From: Paenibacillus phytohabitans
GTDB taxonomy: Bacteria > Bacillota > Bacilli > Paenibacillales > Paenibacillaceae
Assembly (NCBI RefSeq): GCF_013141775.1
Contig: NZ_WHOB01000069.1
Span: 496,001-560,000 of the forward strand
Direction: 5' to 3'
DNA length: 64,000 bases
Positions 8,247 through 15,860 of this stretch are shown one piece after another. The notes below the pieces were generated by a model that worked only from the letters and a program-made list of their open reading frames with translations, made no database searches and was not told the DNA's origin. A program made the position numbers and the translations under genes. The stretch's first letter is position 1, and every line of letters begins with the position of its first letter.

Positions 8247-9110
8247 ATGAATCCGGACCATTATGATTTCACTTTAGGGATTAATCTTACACCTGAGGAG
8301 CAGGATCTGTCTGTCCTGTTCAGCGGGGAGGCAAGGCCTTATCCCGGCCATAAAATCGGACCTTCCGTTCACGATTTTTATTTGATACATACTGTCCTGG
8401 AAGGGGAGGGCCTGTTTCAAAGCGGGACGTTCTCTGCCGAGTGCAGGAGTGGGGACACCTTCGTTATTTTCCCCGGTGCGCTCTTCAGTTATCAGGCAGA
8501 TCAGGATTTCCCGTGGCATTATGCGTGGGTAGCCTTGCAGGGGATTGGCGTTCAAGAACTTCTCTCCGCTGTCGGCATTACCAGAGAACAACCCTTCATG
8601 CATTCCGGTAATGTCACAGAGCTTCACAGCTTGTACGAACGTATCCGGCATGCCTTCCAGCAGTCTGCTTACCCGCGGCTGGAGAGTCTGGAGGCTTCAG
8701 GCTGGGCACGGCTGCTGCTTCATCAATTCGGGCTGGGTAATTTAAGCGCGCTGCCCCTGCACCCTGCCGAAATGCCCGAGATTATTGACCGGCAGATTGA
8801 CCAGGCCATCCGCTGGATTTCGCTGCAGTTCCACCAGCAGATCAGTATTGATCACCTGGCGTCTTCACTCGGCTACCACCGGGTGCATCTGTCCAAAGCC
8901 TTCAAGCAGCGAACCGGCTTCTCGCCCAAACAGTTTCTGCTCAAAAAGCGGATGGACAAGGCCAGACAACTACTCGGGTCTCCGCTGACCATTGAGCAGG
9001 TGGCTTCGTCCGTGGGCTTCAATGATGCGCTGTATTTCTCCAAGCAATTCCGCAAGCACACCGGCATGCCGCCTAGTGAGTACCGGGCGGGTCTGAGAAG
9101 TGGGGAATAG
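8247..9110 (+). CDS. AraC-family regulator, probable activator of melA
   Basis: 287 residues. A cupin-like N-terminal sugar-sensing domain (about 15-150, with RSGDTFVIFPGALFSYQAD) precedes a double helix-turn-helix AraC domain (about 185-283: ISIDHLASSLGYHRVHLSKAF and IEQVASSVGFNDALYFSKQF). The ATG at 8247 fits GGAGG at 8232-8236 with 10 nt spacing; the ATG at 8238 would be only 1 nt away. Divergent transcription from melA supports control of galactoside use. Confidence 0.87.
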   Translation: MNPDHYDFTLGINLTPEEQDLSVLFSGEARPYPGHKIGPSVHDFYLIHTVLEGEGLFQSGTFSAECRSGDTFVIFPGALFSYQADQDFPWHYAWVALQGIGVQELLSAVGITREQPFMHSGNVTELHSLYERIRHAFQQSAYPRLESLEASGWARLLLHQFGLGNLSALPLHPAEMPEIIDRQIDQAIRWISLQFHQQISIDHLASSLGYHRVHLSKAFKQRTGFSPKQFLLKKRMDKARQLLGSPLTIEQVASSVGFNDALYFSKQFRKHTGMPPSEYRAGLRSGE

Positions 9111-9166
9111 CTGAGGCATAGTTGAGTGTAATTCCGATAAGCAATAGGGGGCAGATATGTAATCCC

Positions 9167-9206
9167 CATGAGTAACCCAGCCGAACAAGCAGCTGGGTTA
9201 CTCATG
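9167..9206. terminator. Bidirectional hairpin between convergent genes
   Basis: A perfect 15-bp stem, CATGAGTAACCCAGC (9167-9181) with GCTGGGTTACTCATG (9192-9206), has a 10-nt loop between the AraC gene and the convergent exported-protein gene. T-runs are poor on both sides. Confidence 0.6.
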
Positions 9207-9210
9207 GTAG

Positions 9211-9636
9211 TTATTTCACTTTTTCGATCTTAAACACAAACTTCCACGTTGCGGTATTGCCTGAATATCGCCCGCGATTCTCGACAACCTTTACGGACAA
9301 TGATTTATTTTGGGTCGTCTTTAAGGTTGATACTTTAATGGAAGCGGTTGCGGATCCTTCTTCGGGGATTTTATCTTGTTCCTGTGCTTCGGCAAGGAGC
9401 TTGATTGTTCCGGTTGAACTGACATCTACGGTGACGGATTCACCTTCTGCAAGTTCTTTTCCATTCACGTACCCGCCTGACCACCACTCATTGCCCACAT
9501 GATTGTTCTCCACCAGGCTTGCGCTCACGAATGTAACTTTGACTTTCTGAGTCTTACCTGCTGCTGATAACGGTTGTGCACTTATAACGAGAGCAATTAC
9601 CATAACAGAAACAAGCTTAAACCATTTCCATTTCAT
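9211..9636 (-). CDS. Small exported protein of unknown function
   Basis: 141 residues. It starts MKWKWFKLVSVMVIALVIS with a probable signal-peptidase site near SAQPLSAAG. The mature part (about 115 residues) alternates beta strands (TQKVKVTFVSASLV, GESVTVDVSSTGTIKL, NTATWKFVFKIEKVK), suggesting one beta-sandwich domain. A good AGAGAGGTG-type ribosome binding site precedes the ATG. Function not recognised. Confidence 0.7.
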   Translation of the reverse strand: MKWKWFKLVSVMVIALVISAQPLSAAGKTQKVKVTFVSASLVENNHVGNEWWSGGYVNGKELAEGESVTVDVSSTGTIKLLAEAQEQDKIPEEGSATASIKVSTLKTTQNKSLSVKVVENRGRYSGNTATWKFVFKIEKVK

Positions 9637-9738
9637 GATTACACCTCTCTCATAATCTATTATTTACCAATTATATCAGGTCAATAGGCGTAGTTCTATA
9701 GACTCATATGTTCTGCTTTTTTAACTGGATTGGGTGTA

Positions 9739-9779
9739 AAAAAACGAAACAACCGCCAGGGTTAAAAATCACCCTAGCG
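9739..9779 (-). terminator. Minus-strand terminator-like hairpin without a matching gene
   Basis: CGCCAGGGT (9754-9762) pairs with ACCCTAGCG (9771-9779) apart from one mismatch. On the minus strand the stem is followed by GTTGTTTCGTTTTTTT. No minus-strand gene ends here, so it is probably a leftover from a lost gene or an accidental structure. Confidence 0.35.
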
Positions 9780-9930
9780 TCTGAATACGGCACATCTTCT
9801 TCATGCATCGCATTATTCTGCGGAAGAGGCGCTGATAGGATTAGGCGGATTTTTAATAAGAATAGGCAAGCATTATCCGGAGCTGAAATCTTATAAAGAT
9901 CAGCTTCAGGATCAAAGGTGGTGTTTGAGC
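9778..9930 (+). pseudogene. Possible C-terminal remnant of a lost gene, in frame with the Nudix gene
   Basis: From the TAG at 9775-9777 the frame is open for 51 codons and runs straight into the Nudix ATG at 9931. Its translation looks protein-like (HYSAEEALIGLGGFLIRIG, then KHYPELKSYKDQLQDQRW) but has no usable start or ribosome binding site. It may be the decayed end of another coding sequence. The source family is not recognised. Confidence 0.3.
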
Positions 9931-10413
9931 ATGAAAAACAGAGATTGGTTATTTGCTGAAGAGAATCGAATTCATAATTTCCGGAGCGCCGGAGTTTTGC
10001 TTCATGAGGGTAAAATTCTTCTTCAACGGGGAGTCGAAGATACTGAATATGCTCTTCCAGGTGGTCATGTGGCTTGGGGGGAGACAAGTGCAGAGGCTCT
10101 CATCCGCGAGTATAAGGAAGAACTCGGTGTTGAAATCTCAGTAGATCGGCTAGTTTGGATTGAGGAAGCCTTTTGGAAGTGGGGAGCAAAAGAAGCGCAT
10201 ACGTTATGTCATTATCATCTGGTTTGTTTAAACAATGCTTCGCAGATTCCTTTAAGCGGACTTTTTAAGTCCTTAGAAACGGATGAATCCAGATTGATAT
10301 TCCAGTGGGTTGATATCAATGAATTACAGGAGTATAAGGTTTACCCTGAGTTTCTTAAAAATAAAATATCGAATTTAGCAGATGGGGTGGAGCACTTTGT
10401 AACCCGTGATTAA
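9931..10413 (+). CDS. Nudix hydrolase
   Basis: 160 residues. The full Nudix box is present (about residues 44-66: GGHVAWGETSAEALI then REYKEELGV, fitting GX5EX7REUXEEXGU). The protein hydrolyses a nucleoside diphosphate linked to some other group, with Mg2+ or Mn2+ bound by the box. The ATG at 9931 has AAGGTGG 9 nt upstream. The surrounding residues (FRSAGVLLHEGKILLQRG) are typical of small ADP-ribose/mutT-like members; the exact substrate cannot be told. A terminator follows at 10443. Confidence 0.87.
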   Translation: MKNRDWLFAEENRIHNFRSAGVLLHEGKILLQRGVEDTEYALPGGHVAWGETSAEALIREYKEELGVEISVDRLVWIEEAFWKWGAKEAHTLCHYHLVCLNNASQIPLSGLFKSLETDESRLIFQWVDINELQEYKVYPEFLKNKISNLADGVEHFVTRD

Positions 10414-10442
10414 GTAAAAGGGATAAGCCGTATATAAGTACC

Positions 10443-10486
10443 AAATAACCTGCCGAGCCTTAAGCTTGGCGGGTTATTTTGTTTTT
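10443..10486 (+). terminator. Rho-independent terminator of the Nudix gene
   Basis: AAATAACCTGCC (10443-10454) pairs with GGCGGGTTATTT (10468-10479) with one G-T wobble, followed by TGTTTTT. Confidence 0.85.
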
Positions 10487-10640
10487 CCACACGCAAATCC
10501 GGAAGCTGTTCAGAAATTGTTCATATGTCAGGTTTACAGTAACTTAAACTACTGTCGGCGCAGTTCTTCCACAAGTTGCGCAGGCAATGGCATGAAGCTT
10601 CAAACATAATCGATGACGAAAAAGGAGGAAGTATCCATCA

Positions 10641-13600
10641 ATGAAAATGAAAAAGATTAGCATTTGGCTCGTACTTATTCTGTTGGTTTCCCAATGGACC
10701 ACAAGCTTTGGCGCTTTCACTGATCGCGCTCATGCGGAACCCAGTAACATCACAGAAAATCTGATCACTAGCGTTTCTCTGGCCGTGTATACGGATGAGG
10801 ACTACTCAGAGACGGTCACCGGCAATGTATATCAGCTGGATTCCTATTCCGAGCTGAACTACACGTGGGCATTAGCAGATGGGCACGGTTATGAAGCAGG
10901 CTCCACGTTTGAATTTAATATTCCCGATCAGTTTGAGCTTTATAGTGATTTGGATGGGGTTCTTCTATTTGGTGGAGATACAGTAGGCACCTATCATGTC
11001 GATAAAGGTAATAATCATGTTGTCTTTACCTTTAATGAATTTATTGAACAATATGATCAAGTGCAGGGGACCTTTACTGTCCGTTCACTGCTTAGCTCCA
11101 AAAAAATAAGCGGATCAACCACGCAATTTGTGACGTTTCCGATCAATGGCGGCACCCAGGTAATTGAACTTCATTTCAAGCCTAACGTCAGTTCAACTGT
11201 AGAGAAGAAAGGTACTCCATTGCCTCAATTCTACAATCCGACGCAAATCGGCTGGACCGTCGATGTTAACAAGACATTGGAAAGTGTGGGCAACGCTGCT
11301 GTTACCGATACGATTCCGGACGGGTTGACGCTTGACACAAGCACCATTGTTGTCCGTGAACTTGAAGTGAAGCTGGATGGCACAGTAACACCTGGAGCCA
11401 TTGTTCCGGGCGGCAGTTATGATGCCTCCGGGTCCACACCGGCGAAGCTGGAATTGAAATTCAAACAGAGTCCGATCACCAAGGCGTATCGTGTAGAATT
11501 CACTACCGGTATTACAGCCAGCGGTGAGGACGCAACAAGCTATGAGAATACAGCGGTATTTACGGGAGATAACGGGTTATCCAAAGAAGCGAAGGCTACC
11601 GTAACCGTTGGCCGTGGGAAGCCGCTTACCAAAGTAACAAACGGCTACGATCCTGCAACCCAGACTCTTGGCTGGGCAATTGAATTCAATTACAATGAAA
11701 AGTTTATTTCGGCAAACGACGCGGTTCTGAAGGATACCATTGACCTCAAACAGGAACTCATTCCAGATTCGCTGAAGGTGTACCCGGTGACTATTGCGGC
11801 CGATGGTAAAGGGGTCAAAGATGCCCAGCCTCTTCCGGATAATAAATATACGGTTACAGATTCAGTGGTAGATGGTAAATATCATTTTGAACTCAAATTC
11901 AATGATGATATTGATTCTGCTTACCGCATCGAATACAAAACTAAAGCACCAGAACGTGTTTTTGAAAATGGCAAGGTCACTAATACAGTGACTTACGGTG
12001 AACATTCGGACTCAGCTTCTCAGAATATCACCCAACAAATATTGGTCAAGGGTAACAGCGAAAAAGATTATCTGAACAAGACAGTACGTTGGACTATTAC
12101 GATCAACAAAGATTCAAAGACGATGGAAAATCTGAAAGTAACGGATACCTTCGTTAACGCAGGACTCAAGCTGGTACCGGGAAGCCTTACGATTAAACCG
12201 GTCGCTGGAGGTCCCGCTGTCGCCACTGAGGTTGTTTATACCGAACATGATCCTGTGGCGGTGAACGACGGGTTCACGATTACTTTTAAAGCCCCAATCT
12301 CTGAACCGTACACCATCACATACCTCACTAAGTTTGACTTTGATTGGTTGGCGGACGGGAAAACCCAGTTTGTCAATCAGGCAGTGTTGAATTGGCTGGA
12401 GGGTGGAAAGTCTAAGACCATCACAACAACATCAACATTCGATCCAAGAGCAGAAGTGAAGAATAATGGACTCAAAAACGGATCGTACGATGCCTTCAAC
12501 AAAAAGATTACCTGGAATGTCGGGGCCAACTACAATATGAAAACCTTGGCCAATGCCAAATTGGTGGATACGATTACCAGTGGTCAAGTTGTGGATCTGG
12601 ATTCCGTTAAGGTATTCAAATGGGTCTACGACACGAATGGAAACACGACGGTGAGCGCAAATGTCGCTGAAGAGGATTACAACGTAACTATGAAAGACGG
12701 GAAGCTTGAGGTAAGCTTTAACAAAACGATCAATTATGCCTTTTACGTTACCTTTAAAACTACTTTCGCGGATAAGGTTATTGACGTAAAGACTGTCGAC
12801 AACACTGCAGTACTGTATGACGGCACGACTAAAGAATCCGCTGACCTCAAAGCTTCTGTCAACATTCCTAATGGAGGCGAATATATCGCCAAGACAGGTG
12901 TACAAAACAACAATAAGATTGACTGGACGGTGTATATCAACCGGAATCAATCCGTTGTGAGGGATGCAGTAGTAACAGATATTCCGAGTGAGAATCAAAT
13001 TCTGCTCACCAACACTTATCATCTCTTTAAGACAAATGTTGGAAGCGACGGGAACATCACATCTTCCGGAGTGGAACTGACTCGCGGCACAGATTATACG
13101 CTGGACTTCTTGAAAGACAGTGAAGGCAAAGAAAGCTTCGAACTGAAGTTTACCAAAGAAATCTCGGAAGCTTACATTCTTCAGTACCAATCTGTGATCA
13201 CTGCACAAAATAATGAAACAGTCAGCAACGAGGTAGGTCTCACAGGTAAGAATGTGAAAGAGGTTACCAAAGAAACCAATTCTGAAGTTAAAGTTCAGCT
13301 CTCCAGCGGTTCAGGCACAGGCAGTGGTGTCAGAGGCACGCTCAGCATTGAAAAGATTGATGCCAGTGATCCTAGCAACACGCTCGAAGGAGCTGCCTTT
13401 GACTTATTCCGTGTCATCGGCAATGAGCAGATTTGGATTAATGAGGGAAAAACAAATGATGCAGGCATGCTTGAATTCACAAAACTGCTCGGTGGCGATT
13501 ATGCAGTAGTTGAAAAAATTGCACCTGCAGGTTATCTGTTAGATACGACACCTCATGCAGTTAAAATTAATTCAACTACAGCCATAGATCTGCAAATAAC

Positions 13601-14627
13601 AAACAAAACATTAGCGACGCCAACACCATCGCCAACGGCCACACCGACACCGACTGTTGCGCCAACACCATCGCCAACAGTGGCACCGACACCATCGCCG
13701 ACAGCGACACCAACAGTAGCGCCAACACCAACACCGACACCATCGCCGACAGCAACACCAACAGTAGCGCCAACGCCATCACCGACGGCAACGCCGACTG
13801 TTGCGCCAACACCATCACCAACGGCAACGCCGACTGTTGCACCAACACCAGTGCCAACGGCAACACCGACGGTTGCGCCAACACCAGTGCCAACCGCAAC
13901 ACCAACAGTAGCGCCAACACCAGTACCAACGGCAACACCGACTGTTGCACCTACACCAGTGCCAACCGCAACGCCGACTGTTGCACCAACAGCAACGCCA
14001 GCTCCAACAGAACCAACGGCGCCAACAGCAACACCATATGTGCCGTCAACGCCGTCATCAACGCCAACAACTCCTTCAATACCAGGAGTCATAGTCACTC
14101 CGGGTCCAACAGTTGTTCCAACGGTGACACCATCAGTTTCACCATCGGCTTCACCAGAACCTACAAGTGAACCGACAAATGCACCGACAGCAACACCTGT
14201 AATTAGCAGTCCTCCAAGTCCACAGCCAACAGCTGTCAACACAATAGAGGACATTCCGGTCGAGGGTGAAATCCCGCTTGGGGGAATTCCTAGCCTTGGT
14301 GATGAGCCTGAACATGGAACCGTCGTGATTACACCAGACGGGAAATGGAAGTACACACCTGACCCTGGCTATACCGGAAAAGACAAGTTCACTATTATCG
14401 TTAGCGATAATGGAGAGGACCAGGAGATCGAGATCGAAGTAGTGGTAGATGAAGTGCCTAAAGGAACAGTAGATGAACCTTCACAAAATGAACCAACAAA
14501 TCAAGGCGGTCTGCCGGGTAAGCTGCCTCAGACCGGTGAAGAAAGTCCGATAGGTATGTACCTAGCCGGAATGGGTCTGATCATCCTTGGTTTCGTGCTC
14601 TCGAAGAGATTTAAGACACGCAAGTAG
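10641..14627 (+). CDS. Large LPXTG-anchored surface adhesin with five repeat domains, a SpaA/Cna-B domain and a Thr-Pro stalk
   Basis: 1328 residues. A signal peptide (about 1-32, ending DRAHA) is followed by an N-terminal adhesin-like domain (about 35-180). Five related domains of roughly 130-140 residues follow (about 185-325, 326-468, 470-600, 605-740, 745-885), each with W(T/A/N)V and D(T/I) strand motifs and a YxxxxxT pattern as in collagen-adhesin or DUF11-like domains. A SpaA/Cna-B domain (897-988, IEKIDASD... to ...VVEKIAPAGYLLDTT) probably forms an isopeptide bond. Then come a Thr-Pro-Ala stalk (992-1203), a cadherin-like domain (about 1205-1270, KWKYTPDPGYTGKDKF) and LPQTGE (1295-1300) with a membrane helix and RFKTRK tail. 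Sortase anchors it to peptidoglycan. No sortase gene is in the window. AAAGGAGG lies 12 nt before the ATG. Confidence 0.88.
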   Translation: MKMKKISIWLVLILLVSQWTTSFGAFTDRAHAEPSNITENLITSVSLAVYTDEDYSETVTGNVYQLDSYSELNYTWALADGHGYEAGSTFEFNIPDQFELYSDLDGVLLFGGDTVGTYHVDKGNNHVVFTFNEFIEQYDQVQGTFTVRSLLSSKKISGSTTQFVTFPINGGTQVIELHFKPNVSSTVEKKGTPLPQFYNPTQIGWTVDVNKTLESVGNAAVTDTIPDGLTLDTSTIVVRELEVKLDGTVTPGAIVPGGSYDASGSTPAKLELKFKQSPITKAYRVEFTTGITASGEDATSYENTAVFTGDNGLSKEAKATVTVGRGKPLTKVTNGYDPATQTLGWAIEFNYNEKFISANDAVLKDTIDLKQELIPDSLKVYPVTIAADGKGVKDAQPLPDNKYTVTDSVVDGKYHFELKFNDDIDSAYRIEYKTKAPERVFENGKVTNTVTYGEHSDSASQNITQQILVKGNSEKDYLNKTVRWTITINKDSKTMENLKVTDTFVNAGLKLVPGSLTIKPVAGGPAVATEVVYTEHDPVAVNDGFTITFKAPISEPYTITYLTKFDFDWLADGKTQFVNQAVLNWLEGGKSKTITTTSTFDPRAEVKNNGLKNGSYDAFNKKITWNVGANYNMKTLANAKLVDTITSGQVVDLDSVKVFKWVYDTNGNTTVSANVAEEDYNVTMKDGKLEVSFNKTINYAFYVTFKTTFADKVIDVKTVDNTAVLYDGTTKESADLKASVNIPNGGEYIAKTGVQNNNKIDWTVYINRNQSVVRDAVVTDIPSENQILLTNTYHLFKTNVGSDGNITSSGVELTRGTDYTLDFLKDSEGKESFELKFTKEISEAYILQYQSVITAQNNETVSNEVGLTGKNVKEVTKETNSEVKVQLSSGSGTGSGVRGTLSIEKIDASDPSNTLEGAAFDLFRVIGNEQIWINEGKTNDAGMLEFTKLLGGDYAVVEKIAPAGYLLDTTPHAVKINSTTAIDLQITNKTLATPTPSPTATPTPTVAPTPSPTVAPTPSPTATPTVAPTPTPTPSPTATPTVAPTPSPTATPTVAPTPSPTATPTVAPTPVPTATPTVAPTPVPTATPTVAPTPVPTATPTVAPTPVPTATPTVAPTATPAPTEPTAPTATPYVPSTPSSTPTTPSIPGVIVTPGPTVVPTVTPSVSPSASPEPTSEPTNAPTATPVISSPPSPQPTAVNTIEDIPVEGEIPLGGIPSLGDEPEHGTVVITPDGKWKYTPDPGYTGKDKFTIIVSDNGEDQEIEIEVVVDEVPKGTVDEPSQNEPTNQGGLPGKLPQTGEESPIGMYLAGMGLIILGFVLSKRFKTRK
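13615..14040 (+). repeat. Tandem 36-bp repeat encoding a Thr-Pro-Val/Ser-Ala stalk
   Basis: Repeated units of about 36 bp encode variations of APTPVPTATPTV and APTPSPTATPTV. The repeat makes an extended, probably glycosylated spacer between the folded domains and the wall anchor. Near-identical copies make it prone to length change by slippage. Confidence 0.85.
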
Positions 14628-14708
14628 AAACGGCTTTGCTTCACTTATAAAGGACGGTACCGTTTCAGCGAGAAATAAAAGGAAAAGTTATCGTGTGAAA
14701 GAATCGGC

Positions 14709-14750
14709 AAAATCGCCCTGTTAGCTTAGGCTGACAGGGCGATTTTTTTG
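14709..14750 (+). terminator. Rho-independent terminator of the adhesin gene
   Basis: A 17-bp stem (AAAATCGCCCTGTTAGC with GCTGACAGGGCGATTTT, one wobble) has a TTAG loop and is followed by TTTG. Confidence 0.88.
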
Positions 14751-14932
14751 TCTTTAGAAAAGGATGGAAGACTTAACCCGAATTCCACAGGATCAAGGAT
14801 GCTTAACTTTGCCTGTAACTCTTCATCAGTGTAAAAGAGAAAAGATTCTAGCCGATGCTTCATTAAGTTAACGGGCAGGATAATTCCATTCAATGGTAAG
14901 ATAAACTTAATAATTAATTCGAGAATAAGAGC
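14726..14932 (-). pseudogene. Probable remnant of an IS3-family transposase C-terminus
   Basis: A stop-to-stop minus-strand frame of 68 codons reads ...HRLESFLFYTDEELQAKL then SILDPVEFGLSLPSF. This resembles the YNxERIQxKLxxxSPVEYR tail of IS3/IS150-type OrfB transposases. There is no good start, and the catalytic core is absent. Its last codons overlap the adhesin terminator. The rest of the 14,751-14,974 gap shows nothing else. Family assignment is by eye only. Confidence 0.38.
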
Positions 14933-14974
14933 TTAAGAGCATGACCATAAACAATTTGTTCAGGTCAGGCCTTA

Positions 14975-15631
14975 TTATTCCACCTGCATCCGGATAATAT
15001 GAGATTCCTCATTCATGACTGCAAGCAGTGTCTCCAAGTGAGCTTTGTGTTGAAACTTCACTGTCATAACTATAGTGGTAAGTTCAGCCTCGCGTTCTGC
15101 TTCGAAAGCCAGCACGGATATATCATGACTCCGTAGCAGATTCAGCAATTGTTCCATTGTCTGCTCATAATAATCTGTTACAAGGGTGACCCGCTCGGTC
15201 TGCGGTGAACTTAGCCAGCTGATGTGCCCATGAAGAATAATCTGCCCCACAAAAATGATCAAGGCCACCCCAATGCCGATGAGATACATCCCTGCGCCAA
15301 CGGCCATCCCAATACCTGCCGTAGCCCAGATTCCTGCGGCTGTAGTTAATCCTTTGACCGTATTATTCTGCATGAAGATCATTCCGGCTCCCAGGAAACC
15401 CACACCGCTGACGATTCCGGCAGCTATTCTCGATGGATCAACGGACAGATTCTCCCACCCGATCTGATCCTGAAACCCGTATTTTGAAACGATAATCATG
15501 AGCGCCGCTCCCACGGCTACGACAAAATGTGTACGAACTCCGGCTTCCTTCATGCGGTTCTTCCGCTCAAATCCAATGAAGATCCCACATAAACCCGCTA
15601 ATAATACCCGGCCCAGCAATTCAAATTCCAT
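14975..15631 (-). CDS. mgtC: MgtC/SapB family membrane protein
   Basis: 218 residues. The N-terminal part has 4-5 membrane helices with family motifs: LLAGLCGIFIGFERK, AGVRTHFVVAVGAAL, RIAAGIVSGVGFLGAGMIF and GLTTAAGIWATAGIGMAVG. A cytoplasmic ACT-like domain follows (about 150-218, TERVTLVTDYYEQTMEQLL). MgtC proteins affect Mg2+ and phosphate homeostasis and, in pathogens, inhibit F-type ATPase. The ATG at 15631 fits GGGAGGG 7 nt upstream; the frame extends further 5' without a ribosome binding site. A TTGACA promoter lies directly upstream. No M-box riboswitch was seen. Confidence 0.88.
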   Translation of the reverse strand: MEFELLGRVLLAGLCGIFIGFERKNRMKEAGVRTHFVVAVGAALMIIVSKYGFQDQIGWENLSVDPSRIAAGIVSGVGFLGAGMIFMQNNTVKGLTTAAGIWATAGIGMAVGAGMYLIGIGVALIIFVGQIILHGHISWLSSPQTERVTLVTDYYEQTMEQLLNLLRSHDISVLAFEAEREAELTTIVMTVKFQHKAHLETLLAVMNEESHIIRMQVE

Positions 15632-15674
15632 CCAGTTTCCCTCCCGTACGCCGTACGACCCTTTGAATCTTTCC

Positions 15675-15704
15675 ATTATGGGTATAATTATTTGGGGTTG
15701 TCAA
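15675..15704 (-). promoter_or_regulatory. Predicted sigma-A promoter of mgtC
   Basis: On the minus strand TTGACA (15704-15699) is followed after 18 bp by CATAAT (15680-15675), about 45 nt before the start codon. Confidence 0.55.
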
Positions 15705-15755
15705 ATTACCTGAAGACTAGTATCAGCGTAACCGGTGGGTATCAACTCTTAAAAT

Positions 15756-15784
15756 TTGAACGGTAAATCAAGATACGGTAATAT
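15756..15784 (+). promoter_or_regulatory. Predicted promoter of the 552-residue hypothetical gene
   Basis: TTGAAC (15756-15761) and TAATAT (15779-15784) are 17 bp apart, about 70 nt before the ATG at 15861. Confidence 0.5.
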
Positions 15785-15860
15785 TTAATGTACATAATAA
15801 TAGTATGGGCATGAACAACTTCACTGCCGATATCGCTGTGTAAAGGAGCATGTAATAGAC

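Noticed and set aside
9708..9896. 62-codon plus-strand frame upstream of the Nudix gene
   Set aside because: Cys- and Lys-rich low-quality translation crossing a hairpin, no ribosome binding site; the other frame there is more protein-like.
9704..10087. 127-codon minus-strand frame across the Nudix start
   Set aside because: It runs through the Nudix box on the other strand, which is clearly coding, and has no ribosome binding site.
12432..13208. 258-codon minus-strand frame inside the adhesin gene
   Set aside because: No start signals or domain; the plus-strand gene is complete and domain-rich.
13553..14356. 267-codon minus-strand frame of Val-Gly-Ala repeats, and the impression of a CRISPR-like array
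   Set aside because: It is the complement of the Thr-Pro stalk of the adhesin; units are contiguous coding repeats without spacers.
15677..15860. Magnesium riboswitch upstream of mgtC
   Set aside because: Only ordinary promoter elements are visible and the leader is too short for an M-box.
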